The position numbers and the translations under genes were made by a program. The notes under the pieces are model-generated. The model worked only from the letters and a program-made list of their open reading frames with translations, made no database searches and was not told the origin of the DNA. Positions 37,441 to 48,442 of a DNA stretch of 64,000 bases are shown in pieces. Numbering within the stretch: the stretch's first letter is position 1; every line of letters begins with the position of its first letter. Origin of the DNA: an uncultured Saprospiraceae bacterium. GTDB taxonomy: Bacteria; Bacteroidota; Bacteroidia; Chitinophagales; Saprospiraceae. Location: contig CALGAW010000043.1 of the NCBI GenBank assembly GCA_937959115.1, positions 37,165 through 101,164 of the forward strand. The letters run 5' to 3'.

Positions 37441-37445
37441 GTTGA

Positions 37446-39125
37446 CTAGTCAAATTTTACCTGAGTCGATACCGTTTCTTTACCACGAATCACGTTCACT
37501 TCAATTTCATCTCCAGGGCTGTATTTTTCAAGAGCATCCATATAATCATAAATATCGTTTACTTTGATGGCTCCCATTTGAATAATGACGTCTTCAGCCT
37601 TGATACCAGCAATCTCAGCTGCCTTTCCTTCAGTTACACCATCGATCATCATCCCTTCACCTGAAAAGCCATAATTGGGCATCACTCCTAAGGTTACATT
37701 AAATCTACGTTTCTTCGTTTGCTTGTTTTCTTTGGTTCTTGTAAATTCAAAATTGTTCGCATAATCCGTAGAATGATCTACAATACCGTGCACAAAATCA
37801 AGGATTTGAGCCATTCCTTTATAGTTTAATGTATGGATATCATCCGCAGGCGTGTGATAATCCTTGTGCACACCGGAGAAAAACGCTAAGACAGGTAAGT
37901 CTTTCTGATAAAATGAGGTGTGATCAGATGGGCCGGTTCCAGATTGATTTGCGGTTACATTTAATGCCCAGTTTTTAGGGTTTGCCCTTACGAGTAGGTT
38001 TCCCCAATGCGGAGAAGTCCCAGTCCCATTGACAATCAGCGTTCTGTTTTTCATTCTACCTACCATATCCAAATTAAGCATGTAGTCTACTTTATCCAAG
38101 TCAATAGTAGGGTTTTTAACAAAGAAAGAAGAACCGAGTAAACCCATTTCCTCTCCTGAGAAGGCAATGTATAAATAGTTATAAGCCTCATGCCCAGGTT
38201 CTTGAAATTCCCTAGCTAATTCTAACAAGATCGCTACCCCACTCGCATTATCATCCGCACCATTGTGAACAGGATGATCGTGCCCAGTATGCCTTGAGCC
38301 AAAATGTCCACGCCCTAAGTGATCATAGTGTGCACCGATTACAACTGTTGTCTCAGCGCTGTTATCATCAAATCCAATTACATTGTGTGCCGTACGCTGA
38401 TCTGGTACTAAATCAACTGATATTGAAGCTGTTTCATTCTTCACCTTAGCCAATGCGCCACCGTTTTTGAGAAATACAACAGGAATAGATGACGTTTTCA
38501 GCTTTCTAGTATAATCTGGAATAGGATCGTGCGTAGAATTGCTTGTATTGATCACAATAACGCCTACAGCTCCTTTAGATTCAGCGTAGCTAATCTTATG
38601 TCTTAGATCAGCAAATTTGCCTTCTTCTGCATGTGGATTATCAAATTTCGGTAATCCAGCTTCCATGATAAAGATTTTGCCTTCTGCGTTCTTAATTTTC
38701 TGATAATCATTAAGTTTTGGATTGGTAGAGGCTATCCCGTATCCAACATAGATCAGTTTACCAGTTGCTTTTGCATTGCCAGAGTATTCAAGTGGATAGA
38801 AATCAGATTTTACTTGATACTGTTTTTTACTAACAGAAAGAGAATTATTCTCGCCATAGTTCTTGCCAGCAAGCACCTCAAAAGGTTGAAGGAAGCTGTT
38901 TTTGTTTCCTGCAGGTTGAATGTCGAAATCTTTAAGCTGTTTTATGATGTAGTCCGCTGCCATCAACTCATATTTTGTGCCTGTTTCACGGCCTTGCATT
39001 TCGTCAGAAGCGAGTATTGCAACATGATCATACAATCTTTGTTCTGTGTCGGTTTCTAGCTTTGCTTGACCAAAAAGGATCGTTTGAGCTAGGAAGAAAC
39101 TAATTAACGCTGCTACTTTATTCAT
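37446..39125 (-). CDS. M28-family zinc aminopeptidase with PA and PDZ domains
   Basis: An exported metallopeptidase of 559 residues. The ATG at 39125 places a signal peptide (MNKVAALISFFLAQTILFGQ) at the start; a GTG 21 bases upstream is less likely. A PA-like insert spans about 115-240. The M28 core carries the dizinc set: His266 (GAHYDHLG), bridging Asp291 (NGADDNASG), the general base/ligand pair Glu325-Glu326 (FSGEEMG), Asp353 (LNLDMVGR) and His424 (DYHTPAD). A PDZ domain ends the protein at about 468-550 (GKAAEIAGIKAEDVIIQMG). Probably periplasmic or surface peptide trimming. Confidence 0.93.
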   Translation of the reverse strand: MNKVAALISFFLAQTILFGQAKLETDTEQRLYDHVAILASDEMQGRETGTKYELMAADYIIKQLKDFDIQPAGNKNSFLQPFEVLAGKNYGENNSLSVSKKQYQVKSDFYPLEYSGNAKATGKLIYVGYGIASTNPKLNDYQKIKNAEGKIFIMEAGLPKFDNPHAEEGKFADLRHKISYAESKGAVGVIVINTSNSTHDPIPDYTRKLKTSSIPVVFLKNGGALAKVKNETASISVDLVPDQRTAHNVIGFDDNSAETTVVIGAHYDHLGRGHFGSRHTGHDHPVHNGADDNASGVAILLELAREFQEPGHEAYNYLYIAFSGEEMGLLGSSFFVKNPTIDLDKVDYMLNLDMVGRMKNRTLIVNGTGTSPHWGNLLVRANPKNWALNVTANQSGTGPSDHTSFYQKDLPVLAFFSGVHKDYHTPADDIHTLNYKGMAQILDFVHGIVDHSTDYANNFEFTRTKENKQTKKRRFNVTLGVMPNYGFSGEGMMIDGVTEGKAAEIAGIKAEDVIIQMGAIKVNDIYDYMDALEKYSPGDEIEVNVIRGKETVSTQVKFD

Positions 39126-39306
39126 TTGTTTGGCTTTTATTAGCACAAAAGTAATCTATAATTGTATAATACAATAATCTACAAATGGTTTAAATAAAAA
39201 ATGACATTCAACTGTTTTCAGCAAAAAAGTTTGAGCTGAACGTTATAGGAATTAATAATTGATTGGTTATTGAAGAATATCCTTTTTCTTCAATTACATT
39301 CAACTG

Positions 39307-40404
39307 TTAGAATCTAATAATTTTGAAGGATTGGTTGTCGATGGTTACAATATAACTGCCAGAAGGAAAGGATTCAATATTAATTGTATAATAATCGTTG
39401 TTTTCTACTTGCTTTTCAATCATCACTTGACCATTGATACTGTGGATCCACAATGCTTTTCCATTCGCTCCTTCAATATGTATTTCATTGGTAGCTAATG
39501 TAGGATAAACACTGATTTCCTGTTGCTTAACTGCTTCCACTGGTGTGGAAGTAGGTACACCATACTTTCTGAAGAAATGCCATACGGATTCTGCATAATA
39601 AATGTCATTGCTAGGACCTGTCCAGTTATGATCTAGACCGTTTACCTTATAAAAAACGACTTCTGTCTGTTGATCACAAAATGGATAATAGGTTAGATCT
39701 ACTGTCAATCCATCAGCATAGGTGTCAGGAAGCATTGAGGTGATTGGAGGTATTGCACAGTTATTCTCATTGATCCAAAAATCAACTAAATCATTGGCAG
39801 ACAGTAGTCCTAAAAAGGTGTTTCCATTTATACTTACGTTATTGTCAGCAGTGCCGTGAGCGTGAAGGGCAGGCATCGGTTTAGATAGCACACAACTTGC
39901 CTCTACTGTGGTATGCATTGTGCCTGCTATCGTTGCTATCGCGGTGATCCGGTTTGTGAGTTGGCATGCCAATCGGCTCGTCATAAACCCTCCTTGTGAA
40001 AATCCGCATACATACACCCGATTTAGATCTATGTTGGCTAAAAATTTCATTGTATCGATCAATGCATCAATAAATCCTACATCATCTGCTGATTGGGTGG
40101 GATCGGTACCAGAGTTCCAACTTGTTCCAATCACACTTGAAAGTGCAGCTGGATAAACGGTAATAAAGTTGGCTGTATCCGCAACATCATTAAACAAGGT
40201 ACGTGGCATAAAGTCTACTGGTGGATTATTCAAACCATGCATTGCAAAGATGACTGGAGATTCATTTGCGAATTGATATCCAGGTGGTAAATAGTATAAG
40301 AACTCCCTTGAACCACCATCATGCTGCAACGTAGCAGAGACCACTTGAGCATTGGAGGTAGATTGCGTCAGGATTAAAGTCAATATGACAAATAATATTC
40401 GCAT
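39307..40404 (-). CDS. Secreted PHB depolymerase/feruloyl-esterase-like hydrolase with T9SS sorting domain
   Basis: A 365-residue exported esterase. Signal peptide about 1-20. The alpha/beta hydrolase of the LpqC/PHB depolymerase group has the oxyanion segment FAMHGLNNPP, nucleophile Ser136 in VCGFSQGGFM, acid in HAHGTADNNV and His in NGLDHNWTG. Residues about 285-365 are a short T9SS type A sorting domain (ISVYPTLATNEIHI ... FPSGSYIVTID). Likely released or surface-held to cleave polymer esters. It abuts the stop of the DoxX-like gene, so the two are co-transcribed. Confidence 0.88.
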   Translation of the reverse strand: MRILFVILTLILTQSTSNAQVVSATLQHDGGSREFLYYLPPGYQFANESPVIFAMHGLNNPPVDFMPRTLFNDVADTANFITVYPAALSSVIGTSWNSGTDPTQSADDVGFIDALIDTMKFLANIDLNRVYVCGFSQGGFMTSRLACQLTNRITAIATIAGTMHTTVEASCVLSKPMPALHAHGTADNNVSINGNTFLGLLSANDLVDFWINENNCAIPPITSMLPDTYADGLTVDLTYYPFCDQQTEVVFYKVNGLDHNWTGPSNDIYYAESVWHFFRKYGVPTSTPVEAVKQQEISVYPTLATNEIHIEGANGKALWIHSINGQVMIEKQVENNDYYTINIESFPSGSYIVTIDNQSFKIIRF

Positions 40405-40788
40405 TTATTCATCAACTGTATTCGTTTGAAAAAGATCCAATCCTCTAATCCAAGCAATTGCCCATACTGCGACTAGAAAAACGGTTGGTCCTAAAAATGG
40501 TTGGCGCTCAACGACTGGGTTTGTCATATGAAACACAATAGCGCCACCAAAATATGCACTAAGTAGCAAGGCACCAAATCGCATTGTTTTTGGTATAAGG
40601 AATAGAACTAATGCAAGCAACTCCCCTACTCCAAGAATCAATATCCAATCCTGAATGTTGTTTGTACCTAGCATGGTTACGACTTCATCCATTTGGGTAA
40701 GTTTCCCAAAAATACTAGGAATTAATGGCAAGGCAAGGCAGACTGCAAGGCCTAAACCGATGTTTTTTCTTGTTAAGTGTTGCTTCAT
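40405..40788 (-). CDS. DoxX-like small membrane protein
   Basis: A 127-residue protein with four hydrophobic helices (about 10-28, 47-65, 69-87, 98-115) and the DoxX-type pattern IPSIFGKLTQMDE and GVGELLALVLFLIPKT. DoxX-like proteins are integral membrane proteins of uncertain function linked to thiol/redox and membrane homeostasis. The stop codon is immediately followed by the ATG of the secreted esterase gene, implying coupled expression without an obvious functional link. Confidence 0.8.
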   Translation of the reverse strand: MKQHLTRKNIGLGLAVCLALPLIPSIFGKLTQMDEVVTMLGTNNIQDWILILGVGELLALVLFLIPKTMRFGALLLSAYFGGAIVFHMTNPVVERQPFLGPTVFLVAVWAIAWIRGLDLFQTNTVDE

Positions 40789-40961
40789 AATCTGTATTTC
40801 ATGCTAATATAGTTCAAACTTTTTATTTTGAAGCAATTTGTTCTAGGTTTAAGGTATTGGGTTCATCTTGTTTGAATAATAGTGTTGTTGGAGTGATTTT
40901 TTAACCAAGAATATTTTAGATGTTGATCTTTAAAGGATTGTAATTGTTTTCTAAACAAAAA

Positions 40962-40990
40962 AGAGGCTTCCCGAATATCGGAAAGCCTCT
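40962..40990 (-). terminator. Strong terminator after groEL
   Basis: On the minus strand AGAGGCTTTCCGA and TCGGGAAGCCTCT form a 13-bp stem with a 3-base loop, followed by TTTTTT. It lies 22 bases after the groEL stop. Confidence 0.9.
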
Positions 40991-41012
40991 GGTATTTTTC
41001 AGCAAGGATTGG

Positions 41013-42653
<1,641 letters not shown>

Positions 42654-42700
42654 TTATGTAAATTTTTTAATTTAACAATAATTGAATAAGGATACAATGA

Positions 42701-42964
42701 TTAAAGAATGACTAAGATGTCATCTTCTCTCATGATTAAATAATTATCACCATCGAATTGCAATTCCTGGCCGGAGTATTTCCCATAAAGAACGGTATCT
42801 CCTACTTTGACAGTCATAGCATTTCCTTCTTTCCCTGGTCCAACTGCAATAATTTCACCTTTTTGAGGTTTCTCTTTTGCTGTGTCGGGTATGATAATTC
42901 CACCTTTGGTTTTTTCCTCTGCGTCTGCTGGTCTTACAACCACACGATCATTGATTGGTTTCAT
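42701..42964 (-). CDS. groES: Co-chaperonin GroES (Hsp10)
   Basis: The 87-residue lid of the GroEL chamber. [20 protein letters not shown] opens the barrel, the mobile loop segment [11 protein letters not shown] contacts GroEL, and the end [13 protein letters not shown] is the typical closing strand. It is the first gene of the chaperonin operon; upstream lie three phased copies of a CTGCCAA-type box, and a terminator separates it from secG. Confidence 0.98.
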   Translation of the reverse strand: MKPINDRVVVRPADAEEKTKGGIIIPDTAKEKPQKGEIIAVGPGKEGNAMTVKVGDTVLYGKYSGQELQFDGDNYLIMREDDILVIL

Positions 42965-43054
42965 AAATCCGAATGTTATTATTTAATAATGTTTTAATAA
43001 ATTAAATTTCTGATACAACACCCTATTATCATGAGTTATGCCAATTGAAAAAAC

Positions 43055-43121
43055 GTCAATTTTTGGCAGGGATTCATGTTATTTTGGCAGGATGATTTTT
43101 TAGATTTTTACAAATTGTCAG
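43055..43121 (-). promoter_or_regulatory. Three phased operator-like boxes upstream of groES
   Basis: Reading minus: CTGCCAAAAATTGAC (43069-43055), CTGCCAAAATAACAT (43090-43076) and CTGACAATTTGT (43121-43110). The common cores fall 21 and 31 bases apart, two and three helical turns. A full palindromic version (CTGCCAATTTGTCA) occurs upstream of miaB. No classical CIRCE element is present. Probably binding sites for a heat-shock or proteostasis regulator (inference). Confidence 0.5.
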
Positions 43122-43152
43122 GTATTCATTAAAAAAATGTAATTGCTGACAT

Positions 43153-43186
43153 AAAAAAAACTCGCATTGTAATTAAAAATGCGAGT
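43153..43186 (-). terminator. Bidirectional terminator after secG
   Basis: The arms CTCGCATT and AATGCGAG flank a 9-base loop, with A-runs on one side and T-runs on the other, so minus-strand transcripts end in a U-run. It separates the secG unit from groES. Confidence 0.85.
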
Positions 43187-43209
43187 CTTATTTTTTAAAA
43201 CTGTAGGAA

Positions 43210-43536
43210 TTATCCTTTGTAGTAATAAGTAGAAACTTCATCACCATTGACTGGTGAAACTTGAATCTCACTTGTCTTAGAATCTCGTAAGTTTCCAGAA
43301 CCTCCAGATTGTACAACTAGAGAGGTAATAATACAAAGAACAAACAATGTAATTGCAAGTCCCCAAGTTAATTTTTCGATTAGATCAGTTGATTTAGCAG
43401 CACCTAAAACGCTGTTTCCACCACCACCGCCGCCAAATGTAGAATCCAATCCACCACCTTTAGGGTTTTGAATTAGGATAACTCCCATTAGAAGGAGACA
43501 AACTAGAGCGACTAAAACTGTTAAAACTTGTATCAT
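43210..43536 (-). CDS. secG: Preprotein translocase subunit SecG
   Basis: A 108-residue small subunit of the SecYEG channel. Two membrane helices at about 2-22 and 56-76 flank the glycine-rich loop NPKGGGLDSTFGGGGGGN, a SecG hallmark, followed by SVLGAAKSTDLIEKLTW. The C-terminal tail is polar. The gene follows the charged TPR protein after only 2 bases, so it is the last gene of the miaB-to-secG run, terminated by the hairpin at 43153-43186. Confidence 0.93.
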   Translation of the reverse strand: MIQVLTVLVALVCLLLMGVILIQNPKGGGLDSTFGGGGGGNSVLGAAKSTDLIEKLTWGLAITLFVLCIITSLVVQSGGSGNLRDSKTSEIQVSPVNGDEVSTYYYKG

Positions 43537-43538
43537 GA

Positions 43539-45146
43539 CTATTTCTGTTTAATATCTTTCAATTTTTGTGCAAATAACGTGCTTTTTTCTGGGAATTTCA
43601 AAATTAATTTCTTGTACATTGATTTTGCTTCCTTTATTTTTCCTTGAGCCACTAGTATTTTGGCCAAATTTTCTGCCACAATATCTTCATTTTTTGAAAC
43701 ACTTATTTTAGCAATTACTTTTATTTTGTTGTTTCTCTTTTTCTTCTTTTCTTTCTTCTTGTGCTTGGCTTTCTTCTTGTTTTTCTTAGATACTTTAGCT
43801 TTATCCTTTACCTCAAGTTTTTTTTTAGACTTTTTTTCCTTGGTCTTTTTAGACTTGGCATCGTTTTTCTTCATTTTCTTTTTTCTTTTTCGAACTTTTA
43901 TCATTGGTGGAGTTTCCTCTTCATTATCAGTCGATTGTGGAGCTTGAACAGGCTTGCCATTATTCAACCAATCTGAAAACGACAGGCTATCTTCTTCCTC
44001 TTCATCTTTTATCGCTGTGTCTGATTCTTCATATGGAATTTCAATTTCAGACAAGAACATTATTTCATGAATGGATCCAATCGTTTCGGTTGAATCGGTC
44101 TTTATATCTTTCATTGATGCTGTTAGGTCAAGCACTGAATGTTCAATTTCTAACCCTGGGGAATCTTTTTCATCTGATTCAGAACTATACTCCGCTTGTC
44201 CCTCTTCAAAAACTATTTCTTGAATTTCTTCCTTTACACGATTTTCTGAAGCGACATCAATTGAGTCAATTTCAATCGCTTCTAACAATTCATCTTCAGT
44301 TGAACCATCCTCTGGCAATTCAAGTTCCACAGCGATTGCCTGAGCTTCAATAAGCTGTTCTTCTTGGTCTACCACGCCATCTGCTATACTTTTCTCTACA
44401 GCGTCCTCTTTGACTGCTTGATCATCAAAGTTGTTAACGATCTCCTCTTCAACTTTCGTGTCTTTTAAGATTTGATTGTCTTGACCTTCTTCAACTAATG
44501 CTTCAGTTTCTAAAATTAGCTTTTCAGTTTCTTGTATAATCTCTGATTCTTCAACGCTATCTAATGTATCTGTCTTTAACGCCTCAGATTCTTCAACTAT
44601 TTCTTGATTTTCTAGGGTTTCTGTTGACTCCTCTTTTGCTGTAATGTCAGTTGTAAGAGCCGTAGAAGATGCGATGACAGCTCCTGCGGCAACACTATTT
44701 TCTAGGAGCGTATCATATTTTGTAGTGTCTGAATCATTAGAACCATCGGAATTGTCTTGCTTATCTATTACAGGATTCTCATTAGTCGTTTCTATTTCTA
44801 TTTCTTCCTCTGCAATCGTGGAATGAACAGATTCTGCTTCAATTTTTTCGTTAGGCTCAGTCATATCTGCTTCAACCTGCAGCAGCGTGTTTTCTTTTGG
44901 AGGATAATTCTTTAAAGGGGATTTAAGGTAATTGAACAGTGATTTTCGATCAGGTGAAATGGTTGCTGTAAGGTTTAATTGTTTTTGGAAATCAGCGTCT
45001 TGCTCCACTTGCATTTTCTTGACCAACAACATTTGAAATACTGAGCAATATGGATATTTACCAGCTAAATCTTTGATTGATTTAATATTTATCTCCAAGA
45101 GATTTTCAGGATTATTGAGAATAGAGAATAACTCCTGTTTTGTCAT
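43539..45146 (-). CDS. Charged TPR-like protein between lptE and secG
   Basis: A 535-residue protein with three parts. Residues about 1-78 are a conserved-looking helical head (MTKQELFSILNNPENLLEIN ... YPYCSVFQMLLVKKMQ). The middle, about 90-395, is strongly acidic and low complexity (repeated EES, ETE, EEIE). Residues about 415-485 are lysine-rich (RKRKKKMKKNDAKSKKTKEK), and the last 55 residues are a TPR-like helical hairpin (NLAKILVAQGKIKEAKSMYK). No signal or membrane segment. Bacteroidota often carry a TPR gene at this spot; its role beside LPS transport and Sec genes is unknown. The acid-then-base layout suggests self-interaction or nucleic acid/ribosome contact (inference). Confidence 0.75.
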   Translation of the reverse strand: MTKQELFSILNNPENLLEINIKSIKDLAGKYPYCSVFQMLLVKKMQVEQDADFQKQLNLTATISPDRKSLFNYLKSPLKNYPPKENTLLQVEADMTEPNEKIEAESVHSTIAEEEIEIETTNENPVIDKQDNSDGSNDSDTTKYDTLLENSVAAGAVIASSTALTTDITAKEESTETLENQEIVEESEALKTDTLDSVEESEIIQETEKLILETEALVEEGQDNQILKDTKVEEEIVNNFDDQAVKEDAVEKSIADGVVDQEEQLIEAQAIAVELELPEDGSTEDELLEAIEIDSIDVASENRVKEEIQEIVFEEGQAEYSSESDEKDSPGLEIEHSVLDLTASMKDIKTDSTETIGSIHEIMFLSEIEIPYEESDTAIKDEEEEDSLSFSDWLNNGKPVQAPQSTDNEEETPPMIKVRKRKKKMKKNDAKSKKTKEKKSKKKLEVKDKAKVSKKNKKKAKHKKKEKKKKRNNKIKVIAKISVSKNEDIVAENLAKILVAQGKIKEAKSMYKKLILKFPEKSTLFAQKLKDIKQK

Positions 45147-45204
45147 GGTGTTCTAAGCGTTGTGTGTGATATAACTGATAATGTGCCTTAAAGATCAACA
45201 ATAT

Positions 45205-45699
45205 TTACCAATTATTAAATGCTTTTCTAAAAATATCTTCTACCAATTCTTCATTAATTTGTTCTACGAGTTGTTCTTGTATTGAAATAAGATCTTGACT
45301 ACTTTCAAATTCAGCAAACCTATTAAATTTAGATGTCCAATTTTGAGTTCGGTCTGCAGGACAGCTATATTCAACACTAACTTCAATATCTAGTCTGTTG
45401 AATGCAGAAGTTGCATCTGCTGTAGGTGCTTGTGGCGTGACTTGGTATCTTGTAATGGCGCCTTTGAAAGAAATATCACCTTCATCAGCATAATTGAGCC
45501 TCGACTCTGACAGGATCTTATCCTTTAATGCTTCTGAGAATATTTGTGGTAATGCAGGCAGGGAATTGCTTGCATAATTCTCAAATTGTATGACGGTGAA
45601 TGTCTTTACCTCGGCAGGGATACTTGTTCCCTTGAAGGAATAGCAACTATAAAATGTGATCAGCATCAGTGTAACCCCGAAAACAATTAATTTCCTCAT
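45205..45699 (-). CDS. lptE: LptE-like LPS assembly lipoprotein
   Basis: A 164-residue outer membrane lipoprotein (MRKLIVFGVTLMLITFYSC, lipid on Cys19) that in this phylum partners with LptD in lipopolysaccharide insertion. The body has the LptE pattern SFKGTSIPAEVKTFTVIQFE, FSEALKDKILSESRL and ISFKGAITRYQVTPQAP. The ATG overlaps the stop of the sigma-54 activator by 4 bases (ATGA), so translation is coupled. The conserved Bacteroidota order sigma-54 activator - lptE - secG supports the call. Confidence 0.85.
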   Translation of the reverse strand: MRKLIVFGVTLMLITFYSCYSFKGTSIPAEVKTFTVIQFENYASNSLPALPQIFSEALKDKILSESRLNYADEGDISFKGAITRYQVTPQAPTADATSAFNRLDIEVSVEYSCPADRTQNWTSKFNRFAEFESSQDLISIQEQLVEQINEELVEDIFRKAFNNW

Positions 45700-46964
45700 T
45701 CTTTTAGTCCGTAATTTTTGATTTTTCGATAAAGTGTCCGTTCGGAGATCCCTAGTTCATAGGCTGCGTCCTTGCGTTTTCCCTTATGTTTGGATAATGC
45801 TTTTTGGATCATATCCTTTTCCATATCTTCTAGCGAAAGGGTTTCCTGAACTTCGATTGTATTGTTATAACCAGAGGAAGGATCGAGGATGATTGGTTGA
45901 GACGCATTAGGATTCGTTCGTTGATAGGCTTGGCGATCATCATATTCAGAATATCCACTGGAATGTATTGGCTGTTGTTGTTCTGAAATCTGTGTAATCC
46001 TTGATAACTTTTGCATATCAGGCATATCCAGATTGTTTTTAGTGATCAACTCAAACACCAATGACTTCAAGTCATTTAAGTCGTTTTTCATCTCAAACAA
46101 TAACTTGTATAAAATTTCACGTTCTTTTAGATTCTCTGTTTCTGCCTTTGCATCTGCGGCTAGCATTGGGAGATTGCGGTGTGTCGCATTGGGAATAAAT
46201 TCTAATAAATCAGTTCCACTAACTAATCGGTTTTTTGCTAGTACAGATACCTGTTCTGCAATATTCTTGAGTTCTCGGATATTTCCTGGCCATTTATAGT
46301 TTTCAAGCATGGCTTGCGCTTCTTGGTCGAGCCTTACTGTCTCACTTCTATACTTATCTGCAAAGTCAGATGCGAACTTTCTAAACAGCAGATAAATATC
46401 CTCTGGGCGTTCTGACAGGGAAGGGACTTTGATTGGCACCGTATTCAAACGATAGTATAAATCTTCTCTGAACTTTCCCTTGTTTATTTTATCGAGTAAC
46501 GCAGCATTTGTAGCCGCCACAACCCTAATATCAGTTTTCTGAACAGCAGATGAGCCGACTTTCAGATACTCACCAGACTCTAGCACTCTCAGTAAAAATG
46601 ATTGAGTGTCCAATGGCATTTCTCCAATCTCATCGAGAAAAATAGTGCCGCCATTAAGTGTTTCGAAATATCCTTTCCTATCGCTGGTCGCTCCAGTAAA
46701 TGCGCCTTTCTCATGACCAAACAGCTCAGAATTAATCGTGCCTGGTGGAATTGCACCGCAGTTAACGGGGATTATCTTGTTATGCTTTCTACTACTGAGA
46801 GAATGAATGATTTTGGAAAAAACTTCCTTTCCTACTCCACTTTGTCCTGTAATCAATACTGTCAGGTCTGTTGGGGCAACACGAACGGCAGTACTCAATG
46901 CATTTTCAAGTGCGGGAGAGTTTCCAATTATACCAAATCGTTGTTTTACACTTTGTAAATTCAA
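45696..46964 (-). CDS. Sigma-54-dependent transcriptional activator
   Basis: A 422-residue bacterial enhancer-binding protein that uses ATP to open sigma-54 promoters. It starts directly at the AAA+ domain with no receiver or GAF domain: Walker A TGQSGVGKEVF, the sigma-contact loop GAFTGA, Walker B GGTIFLDEIGEMP, arginine finger region REDLYYRLNTVPI and sensor II WPGNIRELKN. The Fis-type HTH ends the protein (DAAYELGISERTLYRKIKNY). It overlaps lptE and lies 3 bases from miaB. Without an input domain, it is probably controlled by level or a partner. Confidence 0.93.
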   Translation of the reverse strand: MNLQSVKQRFGIIGNSPALENALSTAVRVAPTDLTVLITGQSGVGKEVFSKIIHSLSSRKHNKIIPVNCGAIPPGTINSELFGHEKGAFTGATSDRKGYFETLNGGTIFLDEIGEMPLDTQSFLLRVLESGEYLKVGSSAVQKTDIRVVAATNAALLDKINKGKFREDLYYRLNTVPIKVPSLSERPEDIYLLFRKFASDFADKYRSETVRLDQEAQAMLENYKWPGNIRELKNIAEQVSVLAKNRLVSGTDLLEFIPNATHRNLPMLAADAKAETENLKEREILYKLLFEMKNDLNDLKSLVFELITKNNLDMPDMQKLSRITQISEQQQPIHSSGYSEYDDRQAYQRTNPNASQPIILDPSSGYNNTIEVQETLSLEDMEKDMIQKALSKHKGKRKDAAYELGISERTLYRKIKNYGLKE

Positions 46965-46967
46965 ATT

Positions 46968-48419
46968 CTATTCGTTTATCTGTGCTTCACCTAATAAGGT
47001 AGCTGATGTTACTTTTTTAATTAAAACTGGTATGTAATCTCCTGGCTTATATCCATCTACTTTGGGGAAAATCACCATTTTGTTTTGAGAATTTCTACCC
47101 TTAAAATCAGCATCAGAGCGTTTAGAACTTCCTTCAATTAACACCTTAAACGTCTTTCCAATGTCTGCTTGATTTGTTTCTAGAGAGACTTTGCCTTGTA
47201 ACATTATGATTTCATGAAGTCTCCGTTTCTTCGTTTCATGAGGAACATCATCCTTATATTTCTTTGCTGCTGGAGTACCAGGGCGCTCAGAGTATACGAA
47301 CATATAGGAAATGATATATCTGGAAAACTCAATCATAGAAAGGGTGTCCTGGTGTTCTTCTTCCGTTTCAGTGCAAAAACCAGCAATGATATCTGAAGAA
47401 ATGGCGCAATCTGGCATGATCTCGTAAATCTTATTTACGCGTTCCATATACCATTCTCTGTCGTAGGTTCTGTTCATCAGACCAAGTACTCGAGAGTTTC
47501 CTGATTGGACAGGTAGGTGGATGTACTTACAAATGTTCTCGTAGCTTGCCATTGTGGTCAATACCTCATCCGTAATGTCTTTTGGATGGGAAGTTGAAAA
47601 CCGAATACGCAACAACGGATTTACCTTAGCGACTGCTTCTAACAGTTGAGCAAAGTTGACCGTTTCCTTTGTTTCTGGATTTTCCCATTTATAAGAATCT
47701 ACGTTTTGACCTAGTAAAGTGACTTCTCTAAACCCATTATTAAACAACTGAGTTGCTTCAGCCACGATACTAAATGTGTCTCGACTTCTCTCCCGCCCTC
47801 TTGTAAAAGGAACCACGCAGAACGAACACATGTTGTCACATCCTCTCATAATGCTAATAAAGGCTGTTACACCATTGGATTGGAGGCGGATTGGACTGAT
47901 GTCTGCATAAGTCTCTTCTCTTGATAAGAATACATTGACTCCCTTATCACCGTCTTCAGCAGTACTGATTAGTTTAGGGAGATCGCGGTAGGCATCTGGA
48001 CCAACGACTAGATCAACTAATTTCTCTTGTTCGAGTAGTTTTTTCTTCAGTCGTTCAGCCATACAGCCAAGGACACCGACAAGTGTTCCTGGACGATTCT
48101 TTTTAACTTTATCAAAAATTCTTAGCCGTTTTCTTACGGTATCTTCCGCTTTTTCTCGGATGGAACAAGTATTGATCAAGATTAGATCCGCAATTTCCAT
48201 ATTTTTGGTAGGCTGATAGCCATTGTCCAAAAGAATAGAAGCTACAATTTCTGAATCACTGAAATTCATAGAACACCCATAACTTTCTATATAGAAGTTC
48301 TTCTTCTTAGGGTCTAATACTTCGCCTATCTCTTTAAAGGCCTCGCCTTGTCTGTTTTCGTCAATCTTCTTATCTGATTTTAGAAAGTCGATTGTCGGAT
48401 TATCATTGTACAATTCCAT
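46968..48419 (-). CDS. miaB: tRNA-2-methylthio-N6-dimethylallyladenosine synthase MiaB
   Basis: A radical SAM methylthiotransferase that converts i6A37 to ms2i6A37 in tRNAs reading UNN codons. The UPF0004 domain has cluster cysteines Cys49 (ESYGCSMN), Cys85 ([10 protein letters not shown]) and Cys119 (GVLGCMAER). The radical SAM triad is Cys194, Cys198 and Cys201 in [19 protein letters not shown] domain ends the protein ([11 protein letters not shown] ... VLIKKVTSA). At 483 residues the length is normal. It heads the operon miaB - sigma-54 activator - lptE - TPR - secG. Confidence 0.96.
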   Translation of the reverse strand: MELYNDNPTIDFLKSDKKIDENRQGEAFKEIGEVLDPKKKNFYIESYGCSMNFSDSEIVASILLDNGYQPTKNMEIADLILINTCSIREKAEDTVRKRLRIFDKVKKNRPGTLVGVLGCMAERLKKKLLEQEKLVDLVVGPDAYRDLPKLISTAEDGDKGVNVFLSREETYADISPIRLQSNGVTAFISIMRGCDNMCSFCVVPFTRGRERSRDTFSIVAEATQLFNNGFREVTLLGQNVDSYKWENPETKETVNFAQLLEAVAKVNPLLRIRFSTSHPKDITDEVLTTMASYENICKYIHLPVQSGNSRVLGLMNRTYDREWYMERVNKIYEIMPDCAISSDIIAGFCTETEEEHQDTLSMIEFSRYIISYMFVYSERPGTPAAKKYKDDVPHETKKRRLHEIIMLQGKVSLETNQADIGKTFKVLIEGSSKRSDADFKGRNSQNKMVIFPKVDGYKPGDYIPVLIKKVTSATLLGEAQINE

Positions 48420-48442
48420 AGTCTGTCTACTATTTCTGGCTA

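Noticed and set aside
43027..43046. Sigma-54-like promoter upstream of groES (TTGGCATAACTCATGA)
   Set aside because: The -24 GG is present but the -12 GC is replaced by GA, so the essential element is missing.
43660..44353. Long plus-strand Phe/Leu/Ser-rich ORFs
   Set aside because: They are antisense shadows of the Lys/Glu-rich coding sequence at 43539-45146.
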